A stretch of DNA of 64,000 nucleotides from CAVRUZ01 sp963724495 (GCA_963724495.1 CAVRUZ010000002.1:434001-498000); one strand, 5' to 3'. Counted from the stretch's first letter, positions 48,813-58,350 are shown. Made by a program: numbers and translations. The notes: generated from the letters alone by a model not told the origin.

Positions 48813-48852
48813 TCGCGCGCCCGCCCGGTTGCCGTCCCAACCGGGCGGGCGC
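48813..48852 (+). terminator. intrinsic terminator downstream of the Rieske gene
   Basis: A perfect 16-bp stem, GCGCGCCCGCCCGGTT with AACCGGGCGGGCGCGC, spans an 8-base loop and is followed by TTCG. It lies 72 bases after the Rieske stop. Confidence 0.8.
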
Positions 48853-48961
48853 GCTTCGTGGTCCTGAGCTTCGTGGGCTGAGTTCCGCCGTTGGGCATGG
48901 AGTTTCCGCCGCGGGCACCGCGAGCCGTCGTGGCTCGTCGAGCGGTGTCCTGGGCCGGTCG

Positions 48962-48967
48962 TAGGGT
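48962..48967 (+). promoter_or_regulatory. TAGGGT -10 element of uvrC
   Basis: TAGGGT, 6 bases before the GTG of uvrC. Confidence 0.5.
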
Positions 48968-48973
48968 GCACAG

Positions 48974-50974
48974 GTGGCCGATCCGTCCAGCTACCGCCCC
49001 GCGCCGGGCTCGATTCCCGTCGACCCGGGCGTCTACCGGTTCATCGACGCAGATGGCCGAGTCCTCTATGTGGGCAAGGCGAAGTCGCTGCGGTCCCGGC
49101 TGAACTCCTACTTCGCCGACCTGACCCTGCTCGCTCCCCGGACGCAGGCCATGGTCACCACGGCCGCCAGAGTCGTGTGGACCACGGTGTCCACCGAGGT
49201 CGAGGCGTTGCTCCTGGAGTACTCCTGGATCAAGCAGTACGACCCCCGGTTCAACGTCAAGTACCGCGACGACAAGTCCTACCCATGGCTCGCCGTCACC
49301 CTGAACGAGGAGTACCCGCGGCTGCAGGTGATGCGCGGCGACAAGAAGCGGGGCGTGCGCTACTTCGGGCCCTATACCCACGCCTGGGCGATCCGCGAAA
49401 CCCTCGACCAGTTGCTCCGCGTGTTTCCGGCCCGCACCTGCTCGAAGGGCGTCTTCAACCGGTCCCGCCAGATCGGCCGCCCGTGCCTGCTCGGCTACAT
49501 CGACAAGTGTTCCGCGCCCTGTGTCGAGCGCGTTTCGGCCGAGGAGCACCGCCAGATCGTCCTGGACTTCTGCGACTTCATGGGCGGCAACACCGGCCGC
49601 TTCGTCAAGCGGCTCGAGCGACGGATGAACGACGCGGCGACCGAACTGGACTTCGAGGTCGCTGCCCGGCTGCGCGACGACCTCGCGGCGATGCACAAGG
49701 CGCTCGAGCGCACCGCCGTCGTTCTCCCCGACGGCACCGACACCGACGTCGTCGGGATCGCCGAGGACGAGCTGGAGCTGGCCGTCCAGGTGTTCCACGT
49801 GCGCGGCGGGAGGATCCGCGGACAGCGCGGCTGGGTCGCCGACAAGGTCGACGATGCCAGCCGTGCCGATCACGTGCAGGCGCTGATCATGCAGCTGTAT
49901 GCCGACGACGCCGACGCCGGTGATGCGGCCGGTCTTCCGCGGGAGATCCTCGTGCCGGAACTGCCGACCGACGCCGACGTCCTGAGCACGTGGCTCTCGG
50001 AGCGTCGCGGCAGCCAGGTCGCCATCCGGGTGCCGCAGCGTGGCGACAAGGCCGCGCTCTCCCGGACCGTGACCCAGAACGCCCAGCAGGGCTTGGTCCT
50101 GCACAAGACCAAGCGGGCCAGTGACCTCAGCACCCGCAACCGGGCTCTGGAGCAGATCGCCGAGTCGCTCGAGCTGGACGAGGTGCCGCTGCGGATCGAG
50201 TGCTACGACGTGTCGAACCTGCAGGAGACCAACGTGGTCGCCTCGATGGTGGTCTTCGAGGACGGGCTGCCGCGCAAGTCCGACTACCGCAGGTTCTCCA
50301 TCACCGGCGCCGACGGCAGCCACGACACGGCAGCCCTGGCCGAGACCCTGCGCCGTCGGTTCCGGCGCTACCTGATGGAGCAACGGGAGTTGTCCGAACT
50401 CGCGTCGGGTGGCGGTGAACACGACGAGGTGACCGGGCTGCCAACGGCGTTGATCGACCCGGAGTCGGGTCGGCGGCGCCGGTTCGCCTACGCGCCGGGT
50501 CTGGTGGTCGTCGACGGCGGACAGCCACAGGTGGCCGCCGCACGGGAGGCCCTCGATGAGCTCGGACTACAGCGGATTCCCGTGTGCGGGTTGGCGAAAC
50601 GCCTCGAGGAGGTCTGGATCCCGGGGGAGGACGACCCGCTGATCCTGCCCCGCACCAGCGAGGGCCTCTACCTGCTCCAGCGCGTGCGCGACGAAGCTCA
50701 CCGGTTCGCGATCACCTACCACCGCGCCAAGCGCAGTCGCTCGATGACCCTGTCGGTCCTCGACGAGGTGCCCGGGCTGGGCGACAGCCGCAAGCGTGCG
50801 CTGATCAAGGCGTTCGGCTCGCTGAAGAAGGTACGCACCGCGACAGCGACGCAGATCGCGGCGACGGTTCCCGGAATCGGTCCGGCAACGGCAGCCGCGG
50901 TCGTCTCGGCACTGGCCACGGAGGAACCGGCTCCGTCGGTGAACACGGCGACCGGCGAGATCCTGGACGACTAG
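48974..50974 (+). CDS. uvrC: excinuclease ABC subunit C
   Basis: UvrC makes both incisions in nucleotide excision repair. The N-terminal GIY-YIG nuclease reads VDPGVYRFIDADGRVLYVGK. The UVR motif that contacts UvrB lies at LERRMNDAATELDFEVAARL. The RNase-H-like endonuclease half contains IECYDVSNLQETNVVASMVV. Two helix-hairpin-helix motifs end the protein (VPGLGDSRKRALIKAFGS, VPGIGPATAAAVVSAL). The length of 666 residues is normal. The start is a leaderless GTG. rapZ follows after 135 bases, and the order uvrC-rapZ-yvcK-whiA is the standard actinobacterial one. Confidence 0.97.
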   Translation: MADPSSYRPAPGSIPVDPGVYRFIDADGRVLYVGKAKSLRSRLNSYFADLTLLAPRTQAMVTTAARVVWTTVSTEVEALLLEYSWIKQYDPRFNVKYRDDKSYPWLAVTLNEEYPRLQVMRGDKKRGVRYFGPYTHAWAIRETLDQLLRVFPARTCSKGVFNRSRQIGRPCLLGYIDKCSAPCVERVSAEEHRQIVLDFCDFMGGNTGRFVKRLERRMNDAATELDFEVAARLRDDLAAMHKALERTAVVLPDGTDTDVVGIAEDELELAVQVFHVRGGRIRGQRGWVADKVDDASRADHVQALIMQLYADDADAGDAAGLPREILVPELPTDADVLSTWLSERRGSQVAIRVPQRGDKAALSRTVTQNAQQGLVLHKTKRASDLSTRNRALEQIAESLELDEVPLRIECYDVSNLQETNVVASMVVFEDGLPRKSDYRRFSITGADGSHDTAALAETLRRRFRRYLMEQRELSELASGGGEHDEVTGLPTALIDPESGRRRRFAYAPGLVVVDGGQPQVAAAREALDELGLQRIPVCGLAKRLEEVWIPGEDDPLILPRTSEGLYLLQRVRDEAHRFAITYHRAKRSRSMTLSVLDEVPGLGDSRKRALIKAFGSLKKVRTATATQIAATVPGIGPATAAAVVSALATEEPAPSVNTATGEILDD

Positions 50975-51109
50975 AACGTCGACGCGATTGCGACGTTGTC
51001 CGGGCCTCTGCCGGGCGTGGGAGACTGGCGTGGTCTCGGCTACCCGCTGGACGCCGAGTGTCCTCGGCTGTTGTTCTGAGCCGAGCCGCTGCCACGGGAG
51101 GGACCGGAC

Positions 51110-52013
51110 ATGACCGAGTCCGACGCGCTCGTGATCACCGACTCCGCGCCTCCACCTCCCGCGGTGCTCGTCGTGACGGGGATGTCCGGAGCCGGGCGCA
51201 GCACCACCGCGCACGTGCTGGAGGACCTCGGCTTCTTCGTCGTCGACAACCTTCCGCCCAAGCTGCTGTGGTCGGCTCTCGCGGCGATCCAGTCCGACCC
51301 CGCCGGGGCGCACAAGGTGGCGGTGGTCGTCGACGTCCGCACCGGCTCCTTCTTCGCCGACCTGGTCGGATCCCTCGACGAGTTGCGAGAGCAGGGCATC
51401 TCCCCGACGATCCTGTTCCTCGAGGCCGACGACAACGTGCTGGTCCGCAGGTTCGAGAGCGTGCGCCGGCCTCATCCACTCCAGGGTGACGGACGGGTCG
51501 TGGACGGCATCCGGGCCGAGCGCGCGCAGGTCGCCGACCTCCGCGGCTCGGCGGACCTCGTGATCGACACGAGCATGCTGAACGTGCACGACCTGTCCCG
51601 GAAGCTGGTAGCGGCCTTCGGCGACGACGAGACGAGGGCACTGCGGACGACGGTGCTTGTCGTTCGGCTTCAAGTACGGGATCCCGGTGGATGCGGACCT
51701 CGTCTTCGACGCGCGCTTCCTGCCGAACCCGTTCTGGGTGCCGGAGCTCCGGCCGCACACCGGCCTCGAGACCGACGTCAGCGACTACGTCCTCAGCCAA
51801 GCCGCAGCAGGTCCGTTCTTCGACGCGATCGAATCTCTGATCAAAGTCGTGTCGCCGGGATATCTCAACGAGGGAAAGCGATTCGCCACCATCGCGATCG
51901 GCTGCACCGGTGGCAAGCACAGGTCGGTCGCGATCGCCGAGGAACTCGCTCGTCGGCTGCGCACGCAAGGCGTGCAGTCTCTGGTCATGCACCGCGACCT
52001 AGGGCACGAATGA
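51110..52013 (+). pseudogene. rapZ: RNase adapter / nucleotide-binding protein RapZ, frameshifted
   Basis: The N-terminal P-loop ATPase domain is clear: VLVVTGMSGAGRSTTAHVLE, then FFVVDNLPPKLLW. The frame breaks at about 51657; removing one T of the TT at 51657-51658 gives SFGFKYGIPVDADLVFDARF and the conserved C-terminus (FATIAIGCTGGKHRSVAIAE), ending at 52013. The joined protein is about 300 residues, the usual size. Because of the shift, the first half reads in frame with yvcK. RapZ is very widely conserved, so a data error is more likely than loss. The ATG has GGGAGGG upstream. Confidence 0.9.
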
Positions 52014-52999
52014 GCGGTTCCAACCCCGTTCCCAGTGCAGTCACACCCAAGGTGGTCGCACTCGGCGGTGGCCACGGCCTCGCCGCGAACCTCTCTGCCC
52101 TTCGCCGGGTGACCCGGGAGCTGACCGCGGTGGTCACGGTCGCCGACAACGGGGGCTCGTCCGGCCGGCTGCGGCGCGAATTCCCCTACGTGTTGCCGCC
52201 AGGAGACCTCCGACAGGCGCTGGCTGCGCTCTGCGGCGACGACGAATGGGGCAGTACGTGGGCGCAGGTGATGCAGCACCGCTTCGGCGGTGAGGGGCAG
52301 CTCGCCGGGCACGTCGTCGGCAACATGCTGATCGTGGCGCTGTGGGAGATGACCGACGCCGTCGCCGGTCTCGACTGGGCGGCGCGACTGCTGGGGGCGG
52401 AGGGCCGGGTGCTGCCGATGGCCGCGGTGCCGATCGACATCGTCGGCGAGATCGGCGGCCTGGTTCCGGGCGATCCGGGCGCCCTCGTGACGATCCGCGG
52501 CCAGGTCGAGGTGGCCGGAACCACGGGCTGGGTCGCCGGAGTCAGGCTCGACCCGATGGATCCGCCGGCCTGCCCGGAGTCGGTGCAGGCCATCCTCGAC
52601 GCCGACGTCGTGATCCTCGGACCGGGCTCGTGGTTCACGTCGGTGATGCCGCACCTGATGGTCCCCGAGCTGGCCGCGGCCCTCCGCGACACACGGGCCC
52701 GCCGCATCCTGACCCTCAACGTCGCCGCCCAACGCGGGGAGACCGACGGCTTCAGCCCCGGTCGCCACCTCCAGGCACTGCGGGAGCACGCCGAGTGGCT
52801 TCGGCTCGACCGGATCGTGGTCGACTCCGGCTACGTCGACGCGGCTCGAGTGGCTCCCGAGGAGCTGGCGCGGGCGGCGTCGGAGTTCGGGGCGCAGCTG
52901 GTGGCTGCTGATGTGGCCGACCCCACGGGTCGCCCGCGCCACGACGTGGACAAGCTCGCAGCCGTCTATCGCGACCTGGTGCTCGAACCGACTGGCTGA
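52010..52999 (+). CDS. yvcK: YvcK/CofD-like gluconeogenesis factor
   Basis: YvcK is a UDP-sugar-binding protein needed for growth on gluconeogenic carbon and for cell-wall integrity. The start has VALGGGHGLAANLSALRRV and VTVADNGGSSGRLRREF, the conserved nucleotide-sugar loops. Later blocks include PPGDLRQALAALCGDD and ILGPGSWFTSVMPHLMV. The ATG overlaps the rapZ stop (ATGA), so it is translationally coupled. Its 329 residues match family length. Confidence 0.95.
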   Translation: MSGSNPVPSAVTPKVVALGGGHGLAANLSALRRVTRELTAVVTVADNGGSSGRLRREFPYVLPPGDLRQALAALCGDDEWGSTWAQVMQHRFGGEGQLAGHVVGNMLIVALWEMTDAVAGLDWAARLLGAEGRVLPMAAVPIDIVGEIGGLVPGDPGALVTIRGQVEVAGTTGWVAGVRLDPMDPPACPESVQAILDADVVILGPGSWFTSVMPHLMVPELAAALRDTRARRILTLNVAAQRGETDGFSPGRHLQALREHAEWLRLDRIVVDSGYVDAARVAPEELARAASEFGAQLVAADVADPTGRPRHDVDKLAAVYRDLVLEPTG

Positions 53000-53121
53000 A
53001 TCGTCAAGCAGGTCTGCGATTCCGGCTCGGCGACCACGCTGACAGGGATGTTTCCCGGCCGCTGGGGAAGTTGACCCCGCGAAGCCAGTACCGGCGTGTC
53101 GTCGGCGTGTCATGATGCCGT

Positions 53122-54102
53122 ATGGCAATGACCTCCCGCGTGAAGGCAGAGCTGACGACCATCTCGGTCACCAAGCCCTGCTGCCGCAAGGCCGAGGTCT
53201 CGGCGACGTTGCGGTTCGCGGGGGGCCTGCACATCGTCTCCGGCCGGATCGTGGTCGAGGCTGAGCTCGACACCGGCGCTGCCGCTCGCCGGCTCCGGCG
53301 CGAGATCGGCGAGGTCTTCGGCCACGCCAGTGAACTGCTGGTGGTGCAGCCGTCCGGACTCCGCAAGTCCAGTCGCTACCTCGTGCGGGTGGTGGCCGAC
53401 GGCGAGGCACTGGCCCGCCAGACCGGATTGCTCGACCAGCGTGGCCGCCCGGTCCGTGGCCTGCCGCCCGCGATCGTCAACGGCGCCGTGTGCGACGCCG
53501 TCGCCACCTGGCGCGGCGCCTTCCTTGCGCACGGCTCGCTCACCGAGCCGGGGCGCTCGTGCTCGATGGAGGTCACCTGCCCCGGTCCGGAGGCGGCGCT
53601 GGCACTTGCCGGGTCCGCGAGGCGGATGGGCATCTCGGCCAAGTCGCGGGAGGTCCGAGGCGTCGACCGGGTGGTGATCCGTGACGGCGACGCGATCGCC
53701 GGACTGCTCACCAGGCTCGGCGCGCACGAGGCGCTGATGGCCTTCGAGGAACGACGCATGCGGCGCGAGGTGCGGGCGACCGCGAACCGGCTGGCCAACT
53801 TCGACGACGCCAACCTGCGCCGCTCGGCCCGGGCGGCGGTCGCCGCCGGCGCACGGGTGGAACGGGCGCTGGAGATTCTTGGCGAGGACGTGCCGGAGCA
53901 TCTGCGTGCGGCCGGTGAGCTGCGAGCTCAGCACAAGCAGGCCAGCCTCGAGGAGCTCGGGCAACTGCACGACCCACCACTCACCAAGGATGCGATCGCC
54001 GGCCGGATCCGCAGGCTGCTGGCCACCGCGGACAAACGTGCGAGCGATCTGGGCATCCCCACCACCGAGGCCAGCCTCACGCCCGACATGCTGGACAACT
54101 GA
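53122..54102 (+). CDS. whiA: sporulation/cell-division transcription factor WhiA
   Basis: WhiA controls division genes in actinobacteria and sporulation in Streptomyces. The N-terminal LAGLIDADG-like domain starts MTSRVKAELTTISVTKPCCR and includes ATLRFAGGLHIV. The C-terminal helix-turn-helix contains LEELGQLHDPPLTKDAIAGR. The length of 326 residues is normal. ATG at 53122 or 53128 are both possible; neither has a strong ribosome site. It comes 122 bases after yvcK. Confidence 0.96.
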   Translation: MAMTSRVKAELTTISVTKPCCRKAEVSATLRFAGGLHIVSGRIVVEAELDTGAAARRLRREIGEVFGHASELLVVQPSGLRKSSRYLVRVVADGEALARQTGLLDQRGRPVRGLPPAIVNGAVCDAVATWRGAFLAHGSLTEPGRSCSMEVTCPGPEAALALAGSARRMGISAKSREVRGVDRVVIRDGDAIAGLLTRLGAHEALMAFEERRMRREVRATANRLANFDDANLRRSARAAVAAGARVERALEILGEDVPEHLRAAGELRAQHKQASLEELGQLHDPPLTKDAIAGRIRRLLATADKRASDLGIPTTEASLTPDMLDN

Positions 54103-54172
54103 CGCGAGTGACGCCGGCCGCCGCCCGCGTTGCCACAGCGTGACCGTGTACGGACGGACCGCCGACGCCATA

Positions 54173-54178
54173 TAAGGT
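54173..54178 (+). promoter_or_regulatory. possible -10 element upstream of gap
   Basis: TAAGGT within CATATAAGGTG lies in the 230-base gap between whiA and gap, about 155 bases before the gap start. It implies a long leader. It is weak evidence, on motif only. Confidence 0.3.
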
Positions 54179-54332
54179 GCTCCTGGCCAGCACGAAGGCG
54201 TCCTGGCCGCACGCCGGATGTGGCACGAGCCAACCGGCCCGCCCGCGGGTACGCCCGCGGACCGAAATCTCGAACGACTAGCCGCACGTGGACAGGGCCT
54301 GCCCTGACGCCGCGTGCCCAGGAGGCACTCTC

Positions 54333-55358
54333 GTGACTGTTCGCGTTGGCATCAACGGCTTCGGCCGCATCGGCCGCAACGTGTTCCGCGCCATCCAGGC
54401 GTCCGGCGCCGACGTCCAGGTCGTTGGCGTCAACGACCTCGCTCCCAACGACGTCCTCGCGCACTTCCTCCGGTACGACTCGATCCTCGGCCGCTACCCG
54501 GGAACCGTCGAGTCCGACGACACGTCGCTGACCGTCGACGGCGTCAGCATCGCGGCCAGTGCGGAGCGCGAACCTTCGGCCCTGCCGTGGGGAGCCCTCG
54601 GCGCCGACGTCGTCATCGAGTCGACCGGCCTGTTCACCAAGGCGGCCGACGCCAGGCAGCACATCGCCGCCGGTGCCAAGAAGGTCATCATCTCGGCGCC
54701 CGGCACCGACGAGGACATCACGATCGTGATGGGCATCAACGACGGTGACTACGACCCCGAGAAGCATCACGTGATCTCGAACGCCAGCTGCACCACCAAC
54801 TGCCTGGGGCCGATGGCGAAGGTCCTGCTCGACAGCTTCGGCATCGAGCGGGGCTTCATGACCACGGTGCACGCCTACACCACCGAGCAGCAGCTGCTCG
54901 ACCAGATCGCGCTGACCCGCAAGGGCACGATCGACCTGCGCCGCGCGCGGGCCGCCGGCCAGAACATCATCCCGACCACGACCGGGGCGGCGCGGGCGAT
55001 CTCTGTGGTGCTGCCGGAGCTCAAGGGCAAGCTCGACGGGTACGCCCTGCGGGTGCCGGTTCCGACCGGTTCGGTCACCGACCTCACCGTGACGTTGTCG
55101 CGTGACGTCAGCAAGGAGGACGTCAACGCGGCCTACAAGGCGGCAGCGGCCTCCGGCCCGTTGGCGCCGTACCTCGACTACACCGAGGAGCCGATCGTCT
55201 CGTCCGACATCGTCACCTGGCCCGCGAGTTGCACGATCGACGGCGGCTGCACGCTGGCGAACGGCGACCAGGTCAAGGTCGTCGGCTGGTACGACAACGA
55301 GTGGGGTTACTCCAACCGCCTCATCGACCTCGCCGTCAAGGTGGGCGAGGCGCTCTAG
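54333..55358 (+). CDS. gap: glyceraldehyde-3-phosphate dehydrogenase
   Basis: This glycolytic enzyme makes 1,3-bisphosphoglycerate with NAD. The start VGINGFGRIGRNVFRAIQA binds the dinucleotide, and the catalytic Cys is in VISNASCTTNCLGPMAKVL. The C-terminal helix ends WYDNEWGYSNRLIDLAVKV. VNDLAPND after the Rossmann beta-2 strand keeps the Asp typical of NAD specificity. The GTG at 54333 has GGAGG about 8 bases upstream, so the longer ATG frame from 54288 is not used. It is 341 residues long. pgk follows after an intercistronic hairpin. Confidence 0.97.
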   Translation: MTVRVGINGFGRIGRNVFRAIQASGADVQVVGVNDLAPNDVLAHFLRYDSILGRYPGTVESDDTSLTVDGVSIAASAEREPSALPWGALGADVVIESTGLFTKAADARQHIAAGAKKVIISAPGTDEDITIVMGINDGDYDPEKHHVISNASCTTNCLGPMAKVLLDSFGIERGFMTTVHAYTTEQQLLDQIALTRKGTIDLRRARAAGQNIIPTTTGAARAISVVLPELKGKLDGYALRVPVPTGSVTDLTVTLSRDVSKEDVNAAYKAAAASGPLAPYLDYTEEPIVSSDIVTWPASCTIDGGCTLANGDQVKVVGWYDNEWGYSNRLIDLAVKVGEAL

Positions 55359-55387
55359 CACTCCGGTCGTTCGCGGCTGATCGTTTC

Positions 55388-55420
55388 GCGCGGGGCTGGG
55401 GTGCTACCCCGGCCCCGCGC
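55388..55420 (+). other. 15-bp hairpin between gap and pgk
   Basis: Bases 55388-55402 pair with 55406-55420 (GCGCGGGGCTGGGGT and ACCCCGGCCCCGCGC) with one G-T wobble and a 3-base GCT loop. There is no T-run, and the pgk ribosome site begins about 10 bases later. It could be a partial terminator, an mRNA processing or stability element, or a translational control structure. Confidence 0.7.
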
Positions 55421-55438
55421 TCATACCTGGAGGACCCG

Positions 55439-56632
55439 ATGAAGACCATCGACGACCTGTCCCAGAACCTGGGCGGCCTGTCCGGCAAGCGGATCCTGGT
55501 CCGGAGCGATCTCAACGTCCCACTCGACGAGGGCACGATCACCGACGACGGGCGCATCCGCGCGAGCGTGCCGACGATCACCCGGCTGCTCGACGACGGG
55601 GCCGGCGTCATCGTCATGGCCCACCTGGGTCGCCCGAAGGGTGCGCCGGAGGACCGCTTCTCCCTTGCTCCGGTGGCGGCCCGACTGGGCGAACTGCTCG
55701 AGGGCGTGCCGGTGCGGCTGGCCGACGACCTCACCGGGCCGTCTGCCCGCGAGGCGGTCGGGGCCCTGCAGCCCGGGCAGGTCGTCCTGCTGGAGAACGT
55801 GCGCTTCGATCCGCGAGAGACCAGCAAGGACGACGCGGAGCGCGGCGAACTCGCCGACGAGCTGGCCGGCTTCGCCGACGGCTATGTCTCCGACGGATTC
55901 GGCGCCGTGCATCGCAAGCATGCGTCGGTTTTCGACGTGGCCGGTCGGCTCCCGCACGCCGCCGGCCTTCTCGTGGCAGCCGAGATCGAGGTCATGCGCA
56001 GCCTCACCGAGGACCCGGCCCACGAGTACGTGGTGGTGCTCGGCGGAGCCAAGGTGTCCGACAAGCTGGCGGTCATCGACAACCTGCTCGCCGTCGCGGA
56101 CAGGCTCCTGATCGGTGGCGGGATGGTGTTCACCTTCCTCGCCGCACAGGGCCATGACGTCGGGAAGAGCCTGCTGGAGTCGGACCAGATCGACACCGTC
56201 AAGGGCTACCTCGACGAGCACGGCGACAAGATCGGCCTTCCCACCGACATCGTCGTTGCCGGCGCCGTGTCCGCCGACGCCGAGGCTCGCGTGGTGGCAG
56301 TCGACGGCATCGGGTCCGACGACCTCGGGCTGGACATCGGCCCTGAGTCGGCGCGTGCGTTCGCCAAGACCGTGGCCGCGGCGAAGACCGTGTTCTGGAA
56401 CGGTCCGATGGGGGTCGCCGAGATCGACCAGTTCGCCGGCGGAACGCGGGCAGTGGCCGAGGCCCTGACCAAGGTCGACGGTCTGTCGGTGGTGGGCGGC
56501 GGCGACTCCGCGGCAGCCGTGCGCAACCTGGGCTTCGACGAGGGTGCGTTCGGCCACATCTCCACCGGAGGCGGCGCCAGCCTGGAGTACCTGGAAGGCA
56601 AGACGCTCCCGGGCATCGCCGCGCTGGACTAG
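55439..56632 (+). CDS. pgk: phosphoglycerate kinase
   Basis: Pgk produces ATP from 1,3-bisphosphoglycerate. Family blocks are KRILVRSDLNVPLDEGTITD near residue 20, VIVMAHLGRPKGAPEDRFSL, LLENVRFDPRETSKDD, and VVLGGAKVSDKLAVIDNLL at about residue 200. The C-terminal nucleotide block is GGGDSAAAVRNLGFDEG, then ISTGGGASLEYLEGKTLPGI. The length of 397 residues is normal. The ATG at 55439 follows TGGAGGAC. The stop is 3 bases from the stop of the convergent DUF2087 gene. Confidence 0.97.
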   Translation: MKTIDDLSQNLGGLSGKRILVRSDLNVPLDEGTITDDGRIRASVPTITRLLDDGAGVIVMAHLGRPKGAPEDRFSLAPVAARLGELLEGVPVRLADDLTGPSAREAVGALQPGQVVLLENVRFDPRETSKDDAERGELADELAGFADGYVSDGFGAVHRKHASVFDVAGRLPHAAGLLVAAEIEVMRSLTEDPAHEYVVVLGGAKVSDKLAVIDNLLAVADRLLIGGGMVFTFLAAQGHDVGKSLLESDQIDTVKGYLDEHGDKIGLPTDIVVAGAVSADAEARVVAVDGIGSDDLGLDIGPESARAFAKTVAAAKTVFWNGPMGVAEIDQFAGGTRAVAEALTKVDGLSVVGGGDSAAAVRNLGFDEGAFGHISTGGGASLEYLEGKTLPGIAALD

Positions 56633-56635
56633 TCC

Positions 56636-57229
56636 TCAGCCCTCCGCCTGCGCTGTCGCGGCGTCGGGGTCGGGATCGGCAACGCGGTACTGGCTGCCGT
56701 CGGGCGTGCGCACCAGGAAGCCCCGATCGACAAGGGCACGCCGCAGCCCGGCATAGTCGTCGGTGACCTGCAGCAGGACTCCGTTGACCGCGGGTTCGGC
56801 GTAGTCGCGTCCGGCCTCGAACAGCGGCAGCACGCGCCGGGCGAGTCGGTCGGCCAACTCCGGATCGCTGGGGAGGCCCTGGAGTCGTCCCCACGGCAGG
56901 AACGGGCCGAGGTCGTGATCGGCGACCTCGGCTCCGACCGGACTCTGGGCCACGAGGGCATCGACGGTCGACCGCACGGCGACCGCGTCGAAGGCGATCC
57001 GGTCCGGCGTGGGCGCGGTCAGCACGCCGGCGTCCAGCCCTCGCCCGATGGCGTCACCGAAGGACCGCAGTGCCAGCCCCGTCTGCGGACGCAGCTCGTC
57101 CAGCAGCGCCGGGGTGCCAGGTCGGCGGGGGAGGGCGGCCAGAACGGCCGCGACATCCGGGTGGGCCAATGCGGCGAGCATCTGCGCAGAGCGAGCGGCT
57201 AGCCGGAAGCGTTCGACGTCGTCGACCAT
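56636..57229 (-). CDS. DUF2087 domain-containing protein
   Basis: This 197-residue protein has an N-terminal winged-helix-like part (LAALAHPDVAAVLAALPRRP, then ELRPQTGLALRSFGDAIGRG) and a C-terminal DUF2087 domain (RRVLPLFEAGRDYAEPAVNG to VDRGFLVRTPDGSQYRV). The family is often found in ArsR-like regulators, but no DNA target is known. It is placed on the opposite strand between pgk and tpiA. The ATG at 57229 has GAGGATCC 5 bases upstream, the same leader as the neighbouring GNAT gene. Confidence 0.85.
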   Translation of the reverse strand: MVDDVERFRLAARSAQMLAALAHPDVAAVLAALPRRPGTPALLDELRPQTGLALRSFGDAIGRGLDAGVLTAPTPDRIAFDAVAVRSTVDALVAQSPVGAEVADHDLGPFLPWGRLQGLPSDPELADRLARRVLPLFEAGRDYAEPAVNGVLLQVTDDYAGLRRALVDRGFLVRTPDGSQYRVADPDPDAATAQAEG

Positions 57230-57287
57230 GCGGGGATCCTCGCCGATTCCTGGTCGGTCGAACCAGGGGCTCCGGAGCATCGTGCTG

Positions 57288-57371
57288 GCGCGAAACATGC
57301 AGCGGCCCTCGTGGCGGGCCGGACAAATGCGCGCATGTCCCGACTCGGGCGTCGCGGCTGCATGTTGGGCG
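57288..57371. repeat. palindromic repeat, family A, copy 6
   Basis: The left arm is GCGCGAAACATGCAG. The inner imperfect palindrome is GGACAAATGCGCGCATGTCC and the right arm GGCTGCATGTTGGGCG. It lies between the GNAT stop and the DUF2087 start. Its right 39 bases match copy 7 at 33 positions. Confidence 0.9.
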
Positions 57372-57406
57372 TCACGGTCGAAGTCGGCGTGTGCGGACCT
57401 GACGCG

Positions 57407-58216
57407 TCACAGCTCCCGCCAGTTGGCCCGGACGAACTGCACGCGCATGCCCACTCGCTCCATGTTGCGATGGCTGGTGGAGAGGTAGTTGGCGCCGCTG
57501 CAGACGAACTCGGCGTCTGCCCGGCTCGCGTCGGCGATCCGCCGGCGCAGGAGAGCGGACTGGAGGCCGCGACCGCGGAACGCTGGGTCGGTGGCCGCGT
57601 CGGCGCAGTAGCCGATGTTGTCGTGCAGGAAGAGGATTCCTGCCGCGGCCGGGACGCCATCGGCGCGCGCGAGATACAGCCGCCAGCCAGGAAGCCCCAA
57701 CCACGGGCGCACATTGGCCTTGAACCCGTCGCCGTCCGGAATCTCTCGTCCCGCGATGTAGGCGTCGAGGAAGACTTCCATCGCCTCTGCCGTCGTCACC
57801 TGCTCCACGGACGTGTCGCCCGCGTCGGCATCCGCATCGGGTTCGCAGATCAGCGACGCATGGAAGTCCGCCTGGAAGTAGCCGAACCGGGCGAGCTCCC
57901 GTCCGAGGGCTTCGTCGTCGATGCCGGGCACGATCTCGAAGTTCGTCGTGGCTTCGGCTTGTCGGTACCACTCGACCAGGGGTGCGATGTGGCGCTCGAG
58001 CCCGGCCCGCAGCCCGGTGACGCCGTTGAAGTAGGGCAGGTGGCGCGCCATCACCGCCGTGACCCCGTCGTCGAGTTGGCGATAGGCGACGCCGACCGGG
58101 TTGCCCGGGATCCGCTCGAGCACCTGCAGGCGCGAGAGCTTGTAAGCGGTCTCGACAGCGACGGTCCGGCGGACCAGGTCGGCCGACGGTACGAGGTGGG
58201 GCATCGGGTCGACCAC
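57407..58216 (-). CDS. GNAT family N-acetyltransferase
   Basis: This 269-residue protein has the GNAT acetyl-CoA motif A near its C-terminus, ATDPAFRGRGLQSALLRRRI, preceded by RLYLARADGVPAAAGILFLH. The N-terminal half (about residues 1-140) is a related but degenerate GNAT-like domain. The substrate is unknown. The GTG at 58216 (VVDPMPHL) is preferred because GAGGATCC lies 3-5 bases upstream, exactly as for the DUF2087 gene. Family A palindromes sit on both sides. It runs opposite to the glycolytic genes. Confidence 0.8.
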   Translation of the reverse strand: MVDPMPHLVPSADLVRRTVAVETAYKLSRLQVLERIPGNPVGVAYRQLDDGVTAVMARHLPYFNGVTGLRAGLERHIAPLVEWYRQAEATTNFEIVPGIDDEALGRELARFGYFQADFHASLICEPDADADAGDTSVEQVTTAEAMEVFLDAYIAGREIPDGDGFKANVRPWLGLPGWRLYLARADGVPAAAGILFLHDNIGYCADAATDPAFRGRGLQSALLRRRIADASRADAEFVCSGANYLSTSHRNMERVGMRVQFVRANWREL

Positions 58217-58270
58217 GGGCGGATCCTCGCCGATCGCTGTCCGTCCCGCCACGTCTGCGTCGCGGGTTCC

Positions 58271-58350
58271 CGCGCCCTACATGCACCGGACCTCGACCCG
58301 CGCCCGACGAATGCGGGTATGTCTGGATTCGGGCGTTGCGGCTGCATGCG
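58271..58350. repeat. palindromic repeat, family A, copy 7
   Basis: The left arm is CGCGCCCTACATGCA, the core AATGCGGGTATGTC and the right arm GCGGCTGCATGCG. It lies between the GNAT start and tpiA. Confidence 0.85.

Noticed and set aside
51110..52999. RapZ-YvcK fusion protein
   Set aside because: The single long frame across both genes arises only because the rapZ frameshift puts its first half in frame with yvcK. The RapZ C-terminus is intact in the other frame and ends at the yvcK ATG with an ATGA overlap.
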